Shown: positions 33,557 to 42,477 of the stretch, in pieces | Position numbering within the stretch: position 1 is the first letter of the stretch | How the letters are laid out: each line of letters starts with the position of its first letter | Program-made: the position numbers and the translations under genes | From: Gymnodinialimonas sp. 57CJ19 | GTDB lineage: Bacteria; Pseudomonadota; Alphaproteobacteria; Rhodobacterales; Rhodobacteraceae | Reading direction: 5' to 3' | Assembly: GCF_038396845.1 (NCBI RefSeq) | Contig: NZ_CP151587.1 | Span: 1,400,001-1,464,000 of the forward strand | DNA: 64,000 nt | The notes under the pieces: model-generated | What the model saw: the letters and a program-made list of their open reading frames with translations, nothing else | What the model was told of the DNA's origin: nothing | The model's database searches: none

Positions 33557-36500
33557 TTGGTAAAGTTTTTTTCCAAAGATGAGGTTGCCCAAGAACTTGA
33601 GGACATACCGAAGGTTCAAGATCTTGAAGCCAGCACACAACAAGCTCCGCTAAATGAACTAACTGATGCAAATTTCGAACTTCTTCTGTGGGAGATATTC
33701 ACCAACCAGAAAAATCCGGAAGATTACTACGACAAAGCGACACTTATGCTCACTGGAGCGGACCAAGGCAGGGACGTATGGCTAACGTTACAAGGAGAGC
33801 CAGCGGGGTTGATACAGTGCAAACGCGTCAAGTCTAAGTTCAGCGCCCCAGAGGCTATACGTGAAATCATTAAGTTCATTTTGTTCGCTGAGTTGCATCC
33901 AGAACTCCTCAAGGACGGCCTGCCGTTCAAGTACTCACTGGCGGTTTCTACAGAGCCTGCGCAGACTACAATAGATTTCTTCACATCTCCAAACCAGTGG
34001 CTGGAGAAGAATGACGACAGTATTCTGGGCTATCTCACTGAGGTGATCGCCAAGTATAAGAGCTTTGAAGGGTTCTCTGGGGATGTGAAATTGAGTCACG
34101 TCATAAGGCGGCTCCGAGCGTTTTCCTATGATCTGCTTCGCCCCAGCGACATTGATGTCATGTTGGGAAATTTCTCTCGTGTCAGGGAGCGGTTCTTCCG
34201 AGTTCGCCTCGTCCAAAGCGAAGAAGACATTGATGGCTACATGGAGCGCATTGCCGGAAAGCATGGACTTGGCCAACCGATAAGCGACAAAGCTCGCGCC
34301 TTACTGGATTTGGAACTCCAAAATGAAATGGAGGCATTGCGCAAGGCGCGTTTCTTTCCAGGATGCGATCTCGTCTCTTCGGCGCTAAAGATGCTCAAAC
34401 AGTTGGAAAGCGGCGATTTTAGTCAGGCATCTGATGCGGCTCGATCAAGTGCATTTGGAGCGTGCGCACGTTGGTTGTCGCGTTCGGATAGAAGAACAGA
34501 CTCCGCTGATGCAATTGCGGCCTCGAAAGCACTTGGCGAATGCTACGACGCTACCATTGCTCAAGCATTCTTGTCTAAGCATTCGGATTGGAAGGAATGT
34601 TTAAAAGCACTTGCGCCGCTTGATGGCCCTGAGAAAGTCACGGCCGCTCTCCTCGCCGTCAAACATGGCCGTGACACCGCACAAGCCTTGCAGTGGTTTC
34701 ATGACGCGGACTTTGCCCCAAGTGATCTTGATGCAGACGGCAGAGCGGTTTTCCTAAGCTGCCATTTAGACGCGCAGAACTGGGACGCGGCGCATGACTT
34801 AGCAAACGCGCTGCACGAAGAGGATTTTTCAGAAACTCCAGTTCTACTCCACTTTGCGGGTATGGCGCATCTTCTAACTGTTCTGCCAGAAGATCTTAGG
34901 GCATCTTTCAGAACCTCTGTTCCTTTCGTGCGACGACAATACCCGCTCGGGGATGATCCTGAGTCAATGAACACGCGAAAAGCGGCATCCCGTTTATTTA
35001 AGCGTGCAATGAGGGCTGCAGCAGAATTTGGATTAGACGCGCAACACATATACGGGAGTTATGCTCTTTGGTTGGATCTCCACGATCCAGACGATGGCGA
35101 GGCTGCGATTGAGAACCTGACTTCTCTGCTTGGTGATGTTGAAACAGCAATCCACTACATCCCGCTTGGCCTTGGCTTTGAATTAAAGATTGACCGCGAG
35201 AGAATTGAAAAAGTCCTATTGCGCCAGGAAGCAAGGTGCCCTGGAGGCAGTTTTGAAATCGCGTTTGCTCGGTTTGTAATGGCTAATTCAGCTGGTAATC
35301 CTGCAGACGCACTGACCTATTACACATCACATCGTGAGTCGATCGAATCTCATCTCAATCCTGAAGCTTTCCTACAATTTGAAGTACAGGCATGCGTTCA
35401 GGCAGGGCGTCTAGAACCTGCCAAAGATGCCATCAATAGGCACTCTGAAAGACTAAGTGCAGGACAAAAAGATCGACTTGAACAGATCATCGCGCAAGGT
35501 GAGTCAGGTCCTGACACTGGTGATTTGGAAAGAACATATTCAGAGTCTCCTAGTACAACAAATTTAGCTGTTTTGGTTGGTCACCTTGGCCAACAAGGTT
35601 ATTCAGATCGCTTCTTTGAACTTGCTCGACAACTAATTGCCGAAACACGCTCTCAATCTGAGGCCGAGCGTGTTGTTAGGTTTCTGTTCGCAAACGGTAG
35701 GCAAGAAGAGGTCGAAGTTGTCCTTCAAGAGGCTTCAGAATTGGTTCAAGCGTCACTCGAGCTTCGGTTTGCTTCAGCTTGGACACAATTTCGAAATGGA
35801 GATTTTGAAGGAGCTTTGAAAGCTGTTGTTCAGCTCCGGAAAGAACGGAATGAGCAAAACGACCGCAACCTGCATCAGAACTTGCTGATTTCTTCAGGTC
35901 GTTGGGAAGAGCTGAGCGCCTTCATAGAAGAGGAGTGGCAGGATAGAGAGGACCGCAACCCAGACGAGCTTCACGCGCTCGCACAGCTATCTGGAGCAAC
36001 AAACAGCCCCCGTCTTCAAGCGCTGCTCGAAGCTGCAGCTAAAGCTGGGGAAGACAACCCTGAGATTTTGTTGGGATGCTACATGACAGCTAATGAGAGT
36101 GGCATGGAAGAAAGCACTGAGGTTTTCAGTTGGCTTGATAGAGCCTCAAAGTTGTCTGGCGAGGATGGTCCCGTCCAGAAGATGTCCATAGAGGACATTG
36201 CTAAAGAGATGCCGAACTGGAACGAGCATGTGGACGAGGTTTGGGAGAGGTATCGGAAGGGTGAAATGCCGCTGTCGTTCGTGGCAACACAGCTGCGAAG
36301 GTCTTCGCTCGAAATGCAGATTTCATCGATTGTGCTCAACCAAAAGCAAGCTGATCCGCGTAAGCGAAGCATTTTTTCGGCGTACAGTGGTTTGCGCGGC
36401 GAGGTGACAGCAGAAGTGCAGCGCATAGGCCTTGAAAGTACGGCCCTTGTGACGCTTGCCAGCCTTAACATCCTTGGAGACGTACTGCGTCGCTATGACG

Positions 36501-37939
36501 AGATACACATACCGCATTCGACGCTCGGATGGCTATTCGGTGAACGCAGGAAACTGGTGTTCCATCAGCCGAGCCAGATCAAATCTGCAAGAGCGTTGTT
36601 AACCGCCCTCACCACCGGAAAAGTGCATGAGTATCACGCATCAATGGCTCCAGATGCTGAGTTGGCTACCCTTGTCGATATAGAATTGTCTGAAATGCTC
36701 ACATCGGCCAAGGCCTCGGACGGCAACCCTCAAGCCGTCGTCATCAGAAGCGCACCAGTTCACAAAGTCGGGTCCCTGATGGATGAAGATGTTGATCTCA
36801 GTGCGTTCAGCAATTGTCTATGTAGCTGTCAGGGCGTGGTCGACAAGCTGGTCGGCCTTGGCCTGTTAATGCCCGAAGACGAACAGCGCACACGAAATTT
36901 TCTTTCGCGAAGCGAACAACGTTGGCCTGACGAACCTGGGATTGAAGACGGTGCGAACCTTTTCTTAGATGACCTATCAGTATCATACTTTCAAACCACA
37001 AACCTTCTGACCAGCATCGCTGATGCCGGAATAAAGGTTTTTGTTCCAAAAGGAGCAATTCGAAGGGCGAATGCTCTGGTTGAGATGGATGGGCAAACTG
37101 AAAAATTTGGGCGTATCATTGAATGTGCCAGAAAGGCCCTTAGGGAAGGCATCTCTCAAGGCAATGTCCATGTTGACACGGTATTTAGCGATGACGCTCT
37201 GAAGTCGCACCCTAACGTCGCGGCATTACAGCTTGCGGGAAAGGTAGATGGTATTGTTAGTGACGATCGTTACCTGAATCAATACCAACATGTGGATGAA
37301 AACAACTCCCAAACACCGGTCTTTACGTCTCTCGATATCCTTGCAGAATTACACCAAAGTGGAGAACTTTCAGACGAAAGGTTGAGGCATTGCCGAAATT
37401 TTTTACGGCGAGCGGGGTATCTGCTTTTCCCAACATGCCGGGACGAGCTAGTTCAATTTTTGGAAGGCACAAAGGTTAGGAACTCGACCCTTGCCGAAAC
37501 ATCTAACCTGAAGGTGTTCCGAGAGAACGTTCTTCTCACGCAAATGCGAGGCTGGTTGCTGCTGACCAAGGAAGTGGCTTGGTTTGATAAAATGCGGAAC
37601 GACCTGGTTGCGGCCTTGGTCATGCAATGGAAGCCCGAAATAACCGATAACTTGGCTCGCATTCGTTCTCGTTGGATTTTGCAACTGCTTGATATCCGCA
37701 ATTGGGCCGGTTCGATCACCGAGAACGATGGCTCTGGGCTCGCACAAAGCGGTTGGGGAATTGTGTGCAACGGTCTGGCGCTTCGACACCTTGATATCGA
37801 GGATGCTGACGCTTCGGAGAGGTATTCACAATGGCTGAAGGAGGAGGTTTTTGACGTTCTTCAATCTTCTGATCCAGAAGTCTACGAATGGCTTATGAAT
37901 TCGATCAGGCAAATGCTCTTATCCCGCATGGCAACCTGA
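33557..37939 (+). CDS. Giant nuclease-repeat-PIN protein (candidate defence effector)
   Basis: A 1460-aa protein. Residues about 35-110 match an Mrr-like PD-(D/E)XK nuclease: Glu46 in NFELLLWEIF, Asp73 in GADQGRDVWL and QCK at 87-89 in GLIQCKR. Residues about 250-940 are helical repeats of TPR-like spacing. Residues about 955-1330 resemble the long PIN domains found after TPR arrays: STALVTLASLNILGDVL near 958, GANLFLDDLSVSYF near 1130 and DGIVSDDRYLN near 1230. The first acidic PIN position may be Glu. The start is TTG with GAGGAG upstream; no early ATG is in frame. Base use is AT-richer than the flanking tra/trb genes, and the next gene follows 10 bp later. I know no characterised homologue of this architecture. 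Confidence 0.7.
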   Translation: MVKFFSKDEVAQELEDIPKVQDLEASTQQAPLNELTDANFELLLWEIFTNQKNPEDYYDKATLMLTGADQGRDVWLTLQGEPAGLIQCKRVKSKFSAPEAIREIIKFILFAELHPELLKDGLPFKYSLAVSTEPAQTTIDFFTSPNQWLEKNDDSILGYLTEVIAKYKSFEGFSGDVKLSHVIRRLRAFSYDLLRPSDIDVMLGNFSRVRERFFRVRLVQSEEDIDGYMERIAGKHGLGQPISDKARALLDLELQNEMEALRKARFFPGCDLVSSALKMLKQLESGDFSQASDAARSSAFGACARWLSRSDRRTDSADAIAASKALGECYDATIAQAFLSKHSDWKECLKALAPLDGPEKVTAALLAVKHGRDTAQALQWFHDADFAPSDLDADGRAVFLSCHLDAQNWDAAHDLANALHEEDFSETPVLLHFAGMAHLLTVLPEDLRASFRTSVPFVRRQYPLGDDPESMNTRKAASRLFKRAMRAAAEFGLDAQHIYGSYALWLDLHDPDDGEAAIENLTSLLGDVETAIHYIPLGLGFELKIDRERIEKVLLRQEARCPGGSFEIAFARFVMANSAGNPADALTYYTSHRESIESHLNPEAFLQFEVQACVQAGRLEPAKDAINRHSERLSAGQKDRLEQIIAQGESGPDTGDLERTYSESPSTTNLAVLVGHLGQQGYSDRFFELARQLIAETRSQSEAERVVRFLFANGRQEEVEVVLQEASELVQASLELRFASAWTQFRNGDFEGALKAVVQLRKERNEQNDRNLHQNLLISSGRWEELSAFIEEEWQDREDRNPDELHALAQLSGATNSPRLQALLEAAAKAGEDNPEILLGCYMTANESGMEESTEVFSWLDRASKLSGEDGPVQKMSIEDIAKEMPNWNEHVDEVWERYRKGEMPLSFVATQLRRSSLEMQISSIVLNQKQADPRKRSIFSAYSGLRGEVTAEVQRIGLESTALVTLASLNILGDVLRRYDEIHIPHSTLGWLFGERRKLVFHQPSQIKSARALLTALTTGKVHEYHASMAPDAELATLVDIELSEMLTSAKASDGNPQAVVIRSAPVHKVGSLMDEDVDLSAFSNCLCSCQGVVDKLVGLGLLMPEDEQRTRNFLSRSEQRWPDEPGIEDGANLFLDDLSVSYFQTTNLLTSIADAGIKVFVPKGAIRRANALVEMDGQTEKFGRIIECARKALREGISQGNVHVDTVFSDDALKSHPNVAALQLAGKVDGIVSDDRYLNQYQHVDENNSQTPVFTSLDILAELHQSGELSDERLRHCRNFLRRAGYLLFPTCRDELVQFLEGTKVRNSTLAETSNLKVFRENVLLTQMRGWLLLTKEVAWFDKMRNDLVAALVMQWKPEITDNLARIRSRWILQLLDIRNWAGSITENDGSGLAQSGWGIVCNGLALRHLDIEDADASERYSQWLKEEVFDVLQSSDPEVYEWLMNSIRQMLLSRMAT

Positions 37940-37949
37940 AGGTAGCACC

Positions 37950-39875
37950 ATGGACACAGGCACGGACTTGGAAGTTGCTGAGCCAGTTGAAAGCTCCGTA
38001 TTGCTCGGAATCCTCCCAATGTTCCTACGCAGAAAACTGGTCGATGAACGCAGTTTTCGGCAGGCGATAGGCTTTGAGGCTGAGGAGCTAGTGACTTACG
38101 GAGAAGATGTCGTGTTCGCCAGATCACTATTCTTCGAAAGAGTGAGCGATGCCTTCGCTATCGAAGGGGGCCAATCGGAGATCAAAGATCATGCCGGAAA
38201 CAAATGGACCCTGTCGCGCGAACAAATCTCCAGCGACAGAGTCGCGTTGAAAATTTCGAACGCTGGCGAGAGTTTCTTCGCCGCAGAGTTCTTCGTTTTC
38301 TTACCAGAGGCATCAGAGAGACTGAAGGAGTTCGATGTTGTTTTGAATGAACATGGATTCCCTCTGACTGGCCTAAGCGAATGGCGCGCCTTACTCACAG
38401 AACGAACTTTGACGTCTGATGAACTGGAGGAATTTTCTCAAGACATCATGAAGACGCCGATTGCCTTTCTGAGGGCATTCCGGGGGAAGATAGAAAGTGG
38501 GTACGTCAGCGCTGAAGACATGGTTCCCAAAGACATTGAGTATTTTGAAAACCTAAGTGGCAAGGGCGATGAAAGCACCCTTCCTGTTTTGGCGAGCGAG
38601 GTCGTCTCGAAGGCGATTGGAGATTACTTGGCTTGGGATGATGAAGGAGGGCCCCGAATGGCACTATTGCTATGTAGCCATCCGGCAATAAGCAAAGTAA
38701 TTGAGACCTCTCGTTTCGCAAATCAACAGCTAATTGGATTGGCTGAATGGGTGAGAGATCATGGGGATGTTTTTTCGAAAGTGGGTATTGTGGAAGCCAC
38801 CTTGCTTGCAGGTCACAACTTGCCCGAATTGGAAATAGTTTTGGGCGATATCGTCCAACAAATTATCGGTCTTAACCCGGAAGATAAATCCGGACCTCTT
38901 CAACTGATGACGAGCTTCATTGCGCTTGTTGAGAGCGAAGTCAGCAGAACACGTGTTCTAAAGTACTGGCCACCATTTAGGAGACGATTGGCTACATTCG
39001 CGCATGCAGCCATGTTGGCGAGGGAGGCCCAGGAAAGAATTGACACCGCTGACTTTTCAGCGTGGACAATGGAAAATCACGGGCATCGTTTTTATCTTCA
39101 AGGCTTGATAGATTTGCGGGATGAGCCTCGTTGGCTGCCTGACTACGCTAGCCCCGCGCAACTCAAACAGGAGCTTCTTGGTCGGCTGTTTAACGCTGTA
39201 GGAGCCGCGTCGGGAAGTCTTCCTAAAGGACCGCTTCGTGACACGTTCGATTTAGAGAACCCTGACAGCCGCTTCAATCGAGCGCGAACGATAAAGAGCT
39301 CGTTACCTGGGCCCCTTGAAGGCTCTGTTTCATCGCTTCGAAACCCGATTCCTCAGGAGTTGGAAGCTGTCCTAGACAGAAGCCTCGCAGACGGCAAGCT
39401 AACCGCCAAAAGTATCACCGTTCTAATCAACACCACGGGCATTTTTCAGGTTGGGAGTGAGAAAGCCGACCGAGCTTTGGAGGCGATCAAAGAGAGCAAT
39501 TTTCGCTTTGCTGAGAATTTGGGAGAGGCGGAACGGTTCTCTTTTGTTCACGGCCTTGCGGAGGTCGCGAGCCGCTTGCGAAGCGAGGACCTCGCGAGGA
39601 GCGTGAGGGCGGTAGCGCGTTCTCATAGAGACGAATCCAACGACGACAGGCGCTACAATGAAGAAATCATCATTTGTCTAGTTGCTGCTGGCGCATTCGC
39701 AGACTTTGATGCCTGGATAGCCTTTGTAGGTGACTGGATTAATGAACTCTGCTTCAGGGTTGAAGCGGAGGCCGCAGGTGATCTTGCCTACTCTTTGCAG
39801 ACTATGTGTTCAATTGAACCTCGATTGCGTTCAAAACTTGGAGCTGGGGTCGCAGCTCTTTCGTCGATTCAATGA
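37950..39875 (+). CDS. Unknown 641-aa partner of the giant nuclease
   Basis: A 641-aa, largely helical, soluble protein with an acidic bias and no motif I recognise. The N-terminal third mixes strands and helices (EFFVFLPEASERLKEFDVVL); the rest looks like an alpha-solenoid. The ATG at 37950 has GAAGG upstream and follows the giant gene by 10 bp, with the same AT-richer base use, so the two form one operon. It could be a sensor, regulator or immunity-like partner of the nuclease; this is inference from pairing only. Confidence 0.65.
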   Translation: MDTGTDLEVAEPVESSVLLGILPMFLRRKLVDERSFRQAIGFEAEELVTYGEDVVFARSLFFERVSDAFAIEGGQSEIKDHAGNKWTLSREQISSDRVALKISNAGESFFAAEFFVFLPEASERLKEFDVVLNEHGFPLTGLSEWRALLTERTLTSDELEEFSQDIMKTPIAFLRAFRGKIESGYVSAEDMVPKDIEYFENLSGKGDESTLPVLASEVVSKAIGDYLAWDDEGGPRMALLLCSHPAISKVIETSRFANQQLIGLAEWVRDHGDVFSKVGIVEATLLAGHNLPELEIVLGDIVQQIIGLNPEDKSGPLQLMTSFIALVESEVSRTRVLKYWPPFRRRLATFAHAAMLAREAQERIDTADFSAWTMENHGHRFYLQGLIDLRDEPRWLPDYASPAQLKQELLGRLFNAVGAASGSLPKGPLRDTFDLENPDSRFNRARTIKSSLPGPLEGSVSSLRNPIPQELEAVLDRSLADGKLTAKSITVLINTTGIFQVGSEKADRALEAIKESNFRFAENLGEAERFSFVHGLAEVASRLRSEDLARSVRAVARSHRDESNDDRRYNEEIIICLVAAGAFADFDAWIAFVGDWINELCFRVEAEAAGDLAYSLQTMCSIEPRLRSKLGAGVAALSSIQ

Positions 39876-39991
39876 CAACACGCTCTTTTTTCAATAATCT
39901 CGAACTTCGGCTTTGACGGGCTGCAGCGCTGCGCCAGACCTCCTGGGCAAATGTCTGGTTTGGGCCGCCCGAGCTGTTCCAGGGTGTTAAC

Positions 39992-40498
39992 TCACCAATT
40001 TCGCCAACTCAGTCCCATAGTCGCAGCGATGGCCTCGGGACACCCTGCCTGAACACGACTACGGTAAGCGCGAACAGATAGACCGTTTTCCAGCGCTATG
40101 ACTTCCCATTCATCATCGGGATCATGAGCTATTTCCCGCACACCTTCAGTTGCTGCCCTTTCACCCGACCAGCCTCGTTTGAGCCGTTGTCTGAAAGTTT
40201 GGAATGCAATCCCATTTTCTTCTGCAACCGGCCAAGCTGGAAGGCCGTTCTCTAACGTAGCTAAACCATCACGGCGCCGGTTTTCGAAGGCTCCTAGATC
40301 ATACGGATATTCGGTATGTTCGCAGGGTACCGTCCACACTTTGGCTCCACTCTCAGCGTCCTCTTCGAAACTCACGGCTGAGACATCATTCAAAGGAAAT
40401 GGTTTCAGGCCATAGCGTTGACAAAGCCACCACGCTTCTTCCCGACTTATGGCTTTTCCTATTGCCTTACCGCCTAAAGGAGCAACCTTGCTGATCAT
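39992..40498 (-). CDS. Protein with two NUMOD-like helix-turn-helix repeats
   Basis: A 168-aa protein. Two similar segments occur: AEENGIAFQTFRQRLKRGWSGERAATEG and ALENGLSVRAYRSRVQAGCPEAIAATMG. The pattern (GhsxxtfxxRlxxGWsxexAat) resembles the small DNA-binding modules accompanying homing-type and phage proteins. The ATG at 40498 is preferred because AAAGGA lies 9 nt upstream; the upstream ATG at 40516 would have none. It is transcribed against the nuclease operon and trbB. It may regulate the cargo or be a separate insertion. Confidence 0.6.
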   Translation of the reverse strand: MISKVAPLGGKAIGKAISREEAWWLCQRYGLKPFPLNDVSAVSFEEDAESGAKVWTVPCEHTEYPYDLGAFENRRRDGLATLENGLPAWPVAEENGIAFQTFRQRLKRGWSGERAATEGVREIAHDPDDEWEVIALENGLSVRAYRSRVQAGCPEAIAATMGLSWRNW

Positions 40499-40897
40499 CA
40501 ATTCTGTTCCTTTCAAATTGGGTTATCCCGCTCATCTGGAGGGTTTGGCATGAACGCATGTAAGCATCGCAGACTGTTGAGCAAACATTCGACGAGAGAT
40601 TTTTCTTCCAAGTTGGATAATTGGCGCGGTGACTTCGTAACTGCCGTTTGGTCAAGGACCTACTTTAGGGGTTGCAGCGAATGTCCGGAAAGCGGGCTGC
40701 TGCCGCAGCATCTTAGGGTGCCAGCCAAGGGCAGCAAAGGGCCGTTCACGTTGCCTCGTCGATCCCAAATTGGAGGTAGCACCCTTACACTTATCCCTGC
40801 CATTCTACGCCACGCCACTACCACGCCCTGTCTGCTGTTGCTTCTAAACAAAGAACAGTCTTCTTGATCGATCCCGTAATCCAACGCGGGAACGACC
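40499..40897. other. Non-coding stretch between cargo and trb operon
   Basis: About 400 bp. A 105-codon frame (40550-40867) has no ribosome site or recognisable domain and changes character midway, so I do not call it. The end (40867-40897) is the leader of trbB. The region presumably contains the trb promoter, but I cannot point to it with confidence. Confidence 0.4.
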
Positions 40898-41881
40898 ATG
40901 GCAGTTACACCTCTCAAACCCGAATTCTCAACCCGCGGCGCCCGGATGCTGCGAAGCGCGCTTGGCGACGAGATCGCGGGTTGGCTCGAGGACCCAACCG
41001 TCGTCGAGTTGATGTTGAATCCGGACGGTCGGATATGGCTCGATCGCCTGTCGGAGGGGCTGTCTGACACAGGGACCCAAATCTCCCCGACGAACGGCGA
41101 ACGGATCATCCGCCTTGTCGCGCATCATGTTGGCGCGGAGGTCCATGGCGCTTCCCCCCGGATATCTGCCGAACTTCCTGGGACGGGGGAACGGTTCGAG
41201 GGTCTCCTTCCACCAATTGTCGCGGCTCCGACTTTCGCGATCCGCAAGCCCGCCGTCGCAGTCTTCACGCTTGAGAACTACGTCGCCAGCGGCATCATGA
41301 CTCCCCATGCGGCACAATTTCTGCGCGACGGAGTGGTCGGCCGCGCCAACATTCTTGTCGCAGGCGGAACCTCGACCGGAAAAACGACGCTGACCAATGC
41401 GCTGCTGGCTGAGGTCGCAAAGAGCTCAGATCGCGTGGTCCTAATCGAGGACACCCGCGAACTTCAGTGCCTCACGCCCAATTTGGTCGCGCTCCGAACG
41501 AAAGACGGCGTCGCTTCCCTGTCCGACCTCGTGCGCTCGTCCCTTCGGCTTCGACCCGACCGCATTCCCATCGGGGAGGTCCGCGGGGCGGAGGCCCTTG
41601 ACCTCCTCAAGGCGTGGGGCACCGGCCATCCCGGCGGCATCGGAACCATTCATGCAGGATCCGCCATGGGTGCGATACGCCGCCTCGAACAGCTGATCCA
41701 GGAAGCAGTTGTTACCGTCCCTCGCGCACTTATCGCAGATACCATTGATCTCGTCGCGGTGCTCACAGGCCGAGGCGCAGATCGGCGCTTATCTGAGCTC
41801 GCCCGCGTCACCGGCTTGACCGCCGCAGGCGACTACGCCCTCGAACAGCTTCTCGCCAAACCCCATGGAGATCGTCCATGA
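40898..41881 (+). CDS. trbB: Conjugation ATPase TrbB (VirB11 type)
   Basis: A 327-aa protein with [32 protein letters not shown], Walker [16 protein letters not shown], the Asp box [10 protein letters not shown] and [28 protein letters not shown] with the conserved histidine. This is the hexameric traffic ATPase that powers assembly of the mating channel. It is first in the trb operon and overlaps trbC by 4 bp. Confidence 0.96.
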   Translation: MAVTPLKPEFSTRGARMLRSALGDEIAGWLEDPTVVELMLNPDGRIWLDRLSEGLSDTGTQISPTNGERIIRLVAHHVGAEVHGASPRISAELPGTGERFEGLLPPIVAAPTFAIRKPAVAVFTLENYVASGIMTPHAAQFLRDGVVGRANILVAGGTSTGKTTLTNALLAEVAKSSDRVVLIEDTRELQCLTPNLVALRTKDGVASLSDLVRSSLRLRPDRIPIGEVRGAEALDLLKAWGTGHPGGIGTIHAGSAMGAIRRLEQLIQEAVVTVPRALIADTIDLVAVLTGRGADRRLSELARVTGLTAAGDYALEQLLAKPHGDRP

Positions 41882-42201
41882 CCCGCTCGCCACTATCTCG
41901 CCCTGTCCTGGTTGCTCTCGCGGCAACCGCCGTCCTCACACTCGCCGATCCCGCGCTGGCTGCGGGATCCGGCATGCCATGGGAGGCACCGCTTCAATCG
42001 ATCCTTGAATCCATCGAGGGGCCCGTCGCTAAGATCGTCGCGGTGATCATCATCATCGTGACCGGACTGACCCTTGCCTTTGGCGATGCAGGTGGCGGGT
42101 TTCGGCGGCTCATTCAAATCGTCTTCGGGCTCACCATCGCCTTTGCCGCGTCGAGCTTCTTCCTGTCCTTCTTCTCTTTTGGCGGAGGGGCATTGATCTG
42201 A
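41878..42201 (+). CDS. trbC: Pilin TrbC (VirB2 type)
   Basis: A 107-aa pilin precursor with a signal peptide ending near DPALAAG, followed by two hydrophobic helices (VAKIVAVIIIIVTGLTLAFG; LIQIVFGLTIAFAASSFFL). This is the VirB2/TrbC pattern. Maturation may involve the TraF peptidase at 27711. It overlaps trbB by 4 bp and trbD by 1 bp. Confidence 0.92.
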   Translation: MTRSPLSRPVLVALAATAVLTLADPALAAGSGMPWEAPLQSILESIEGPVAKIVAVIIIIVTGLTLAFGDAGGGFRRLIQIVFGLTIAFAASSFFLSFFSFGGGALI

Positions 42202-42473
42202 TGCAGGACCACTCGACCGATATTCCCGGTTTCTACGCGCCCGTTCACCGCGCCCTGTCTGAGCCGATCCTGCTGGCCGGAGCACCGCGTGCTGTCGCAA
42301 TCGCCAATGGCACACTCGCCGCAGCCGTCGGACTTGGACTCAGGCTCTGGATCGTCGGCCTGCTGTTTTGGCTTGTCGGTCATCTCCTTGCAGTCTGGCT
42401 TGCCAAGCGAGACGCCCAGATCGCCGAAGTCGCGAGGCGGCACCTGCGCTATCCCTCCTGGTTCGGGGTTTGA
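42201..42473 (+). CDS. trbD: Mating-pair protein TrbD (VirB3 type)
   Basis: A 90-aa inner-membrane protein beginning with the family motif GFYAPVHRALSEPILLAGAPR, then two hydrophobic helices. TrbD/VirB3 works with the TrbE ATPase in channel assembly. Start and previous stop overlap by one base (TGATG); trbE follows after 4 bp. Confidence 0.92.
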   Translation: MQDHSTDIPGFYAPVHRALSEPILLAGAPRAVAIANGTLAAAVGLGLRLWIVGLLFWLVGHLLAVWLAKRDAQIAEVARRHLRYPSWFGV

Positions 42474-42477
42474 TCCG

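Noticed and set aside
40550..40867. 105-codon frame between cargo and trbB
   Set aside because: No ribosome site, no domain, composition changes midway.
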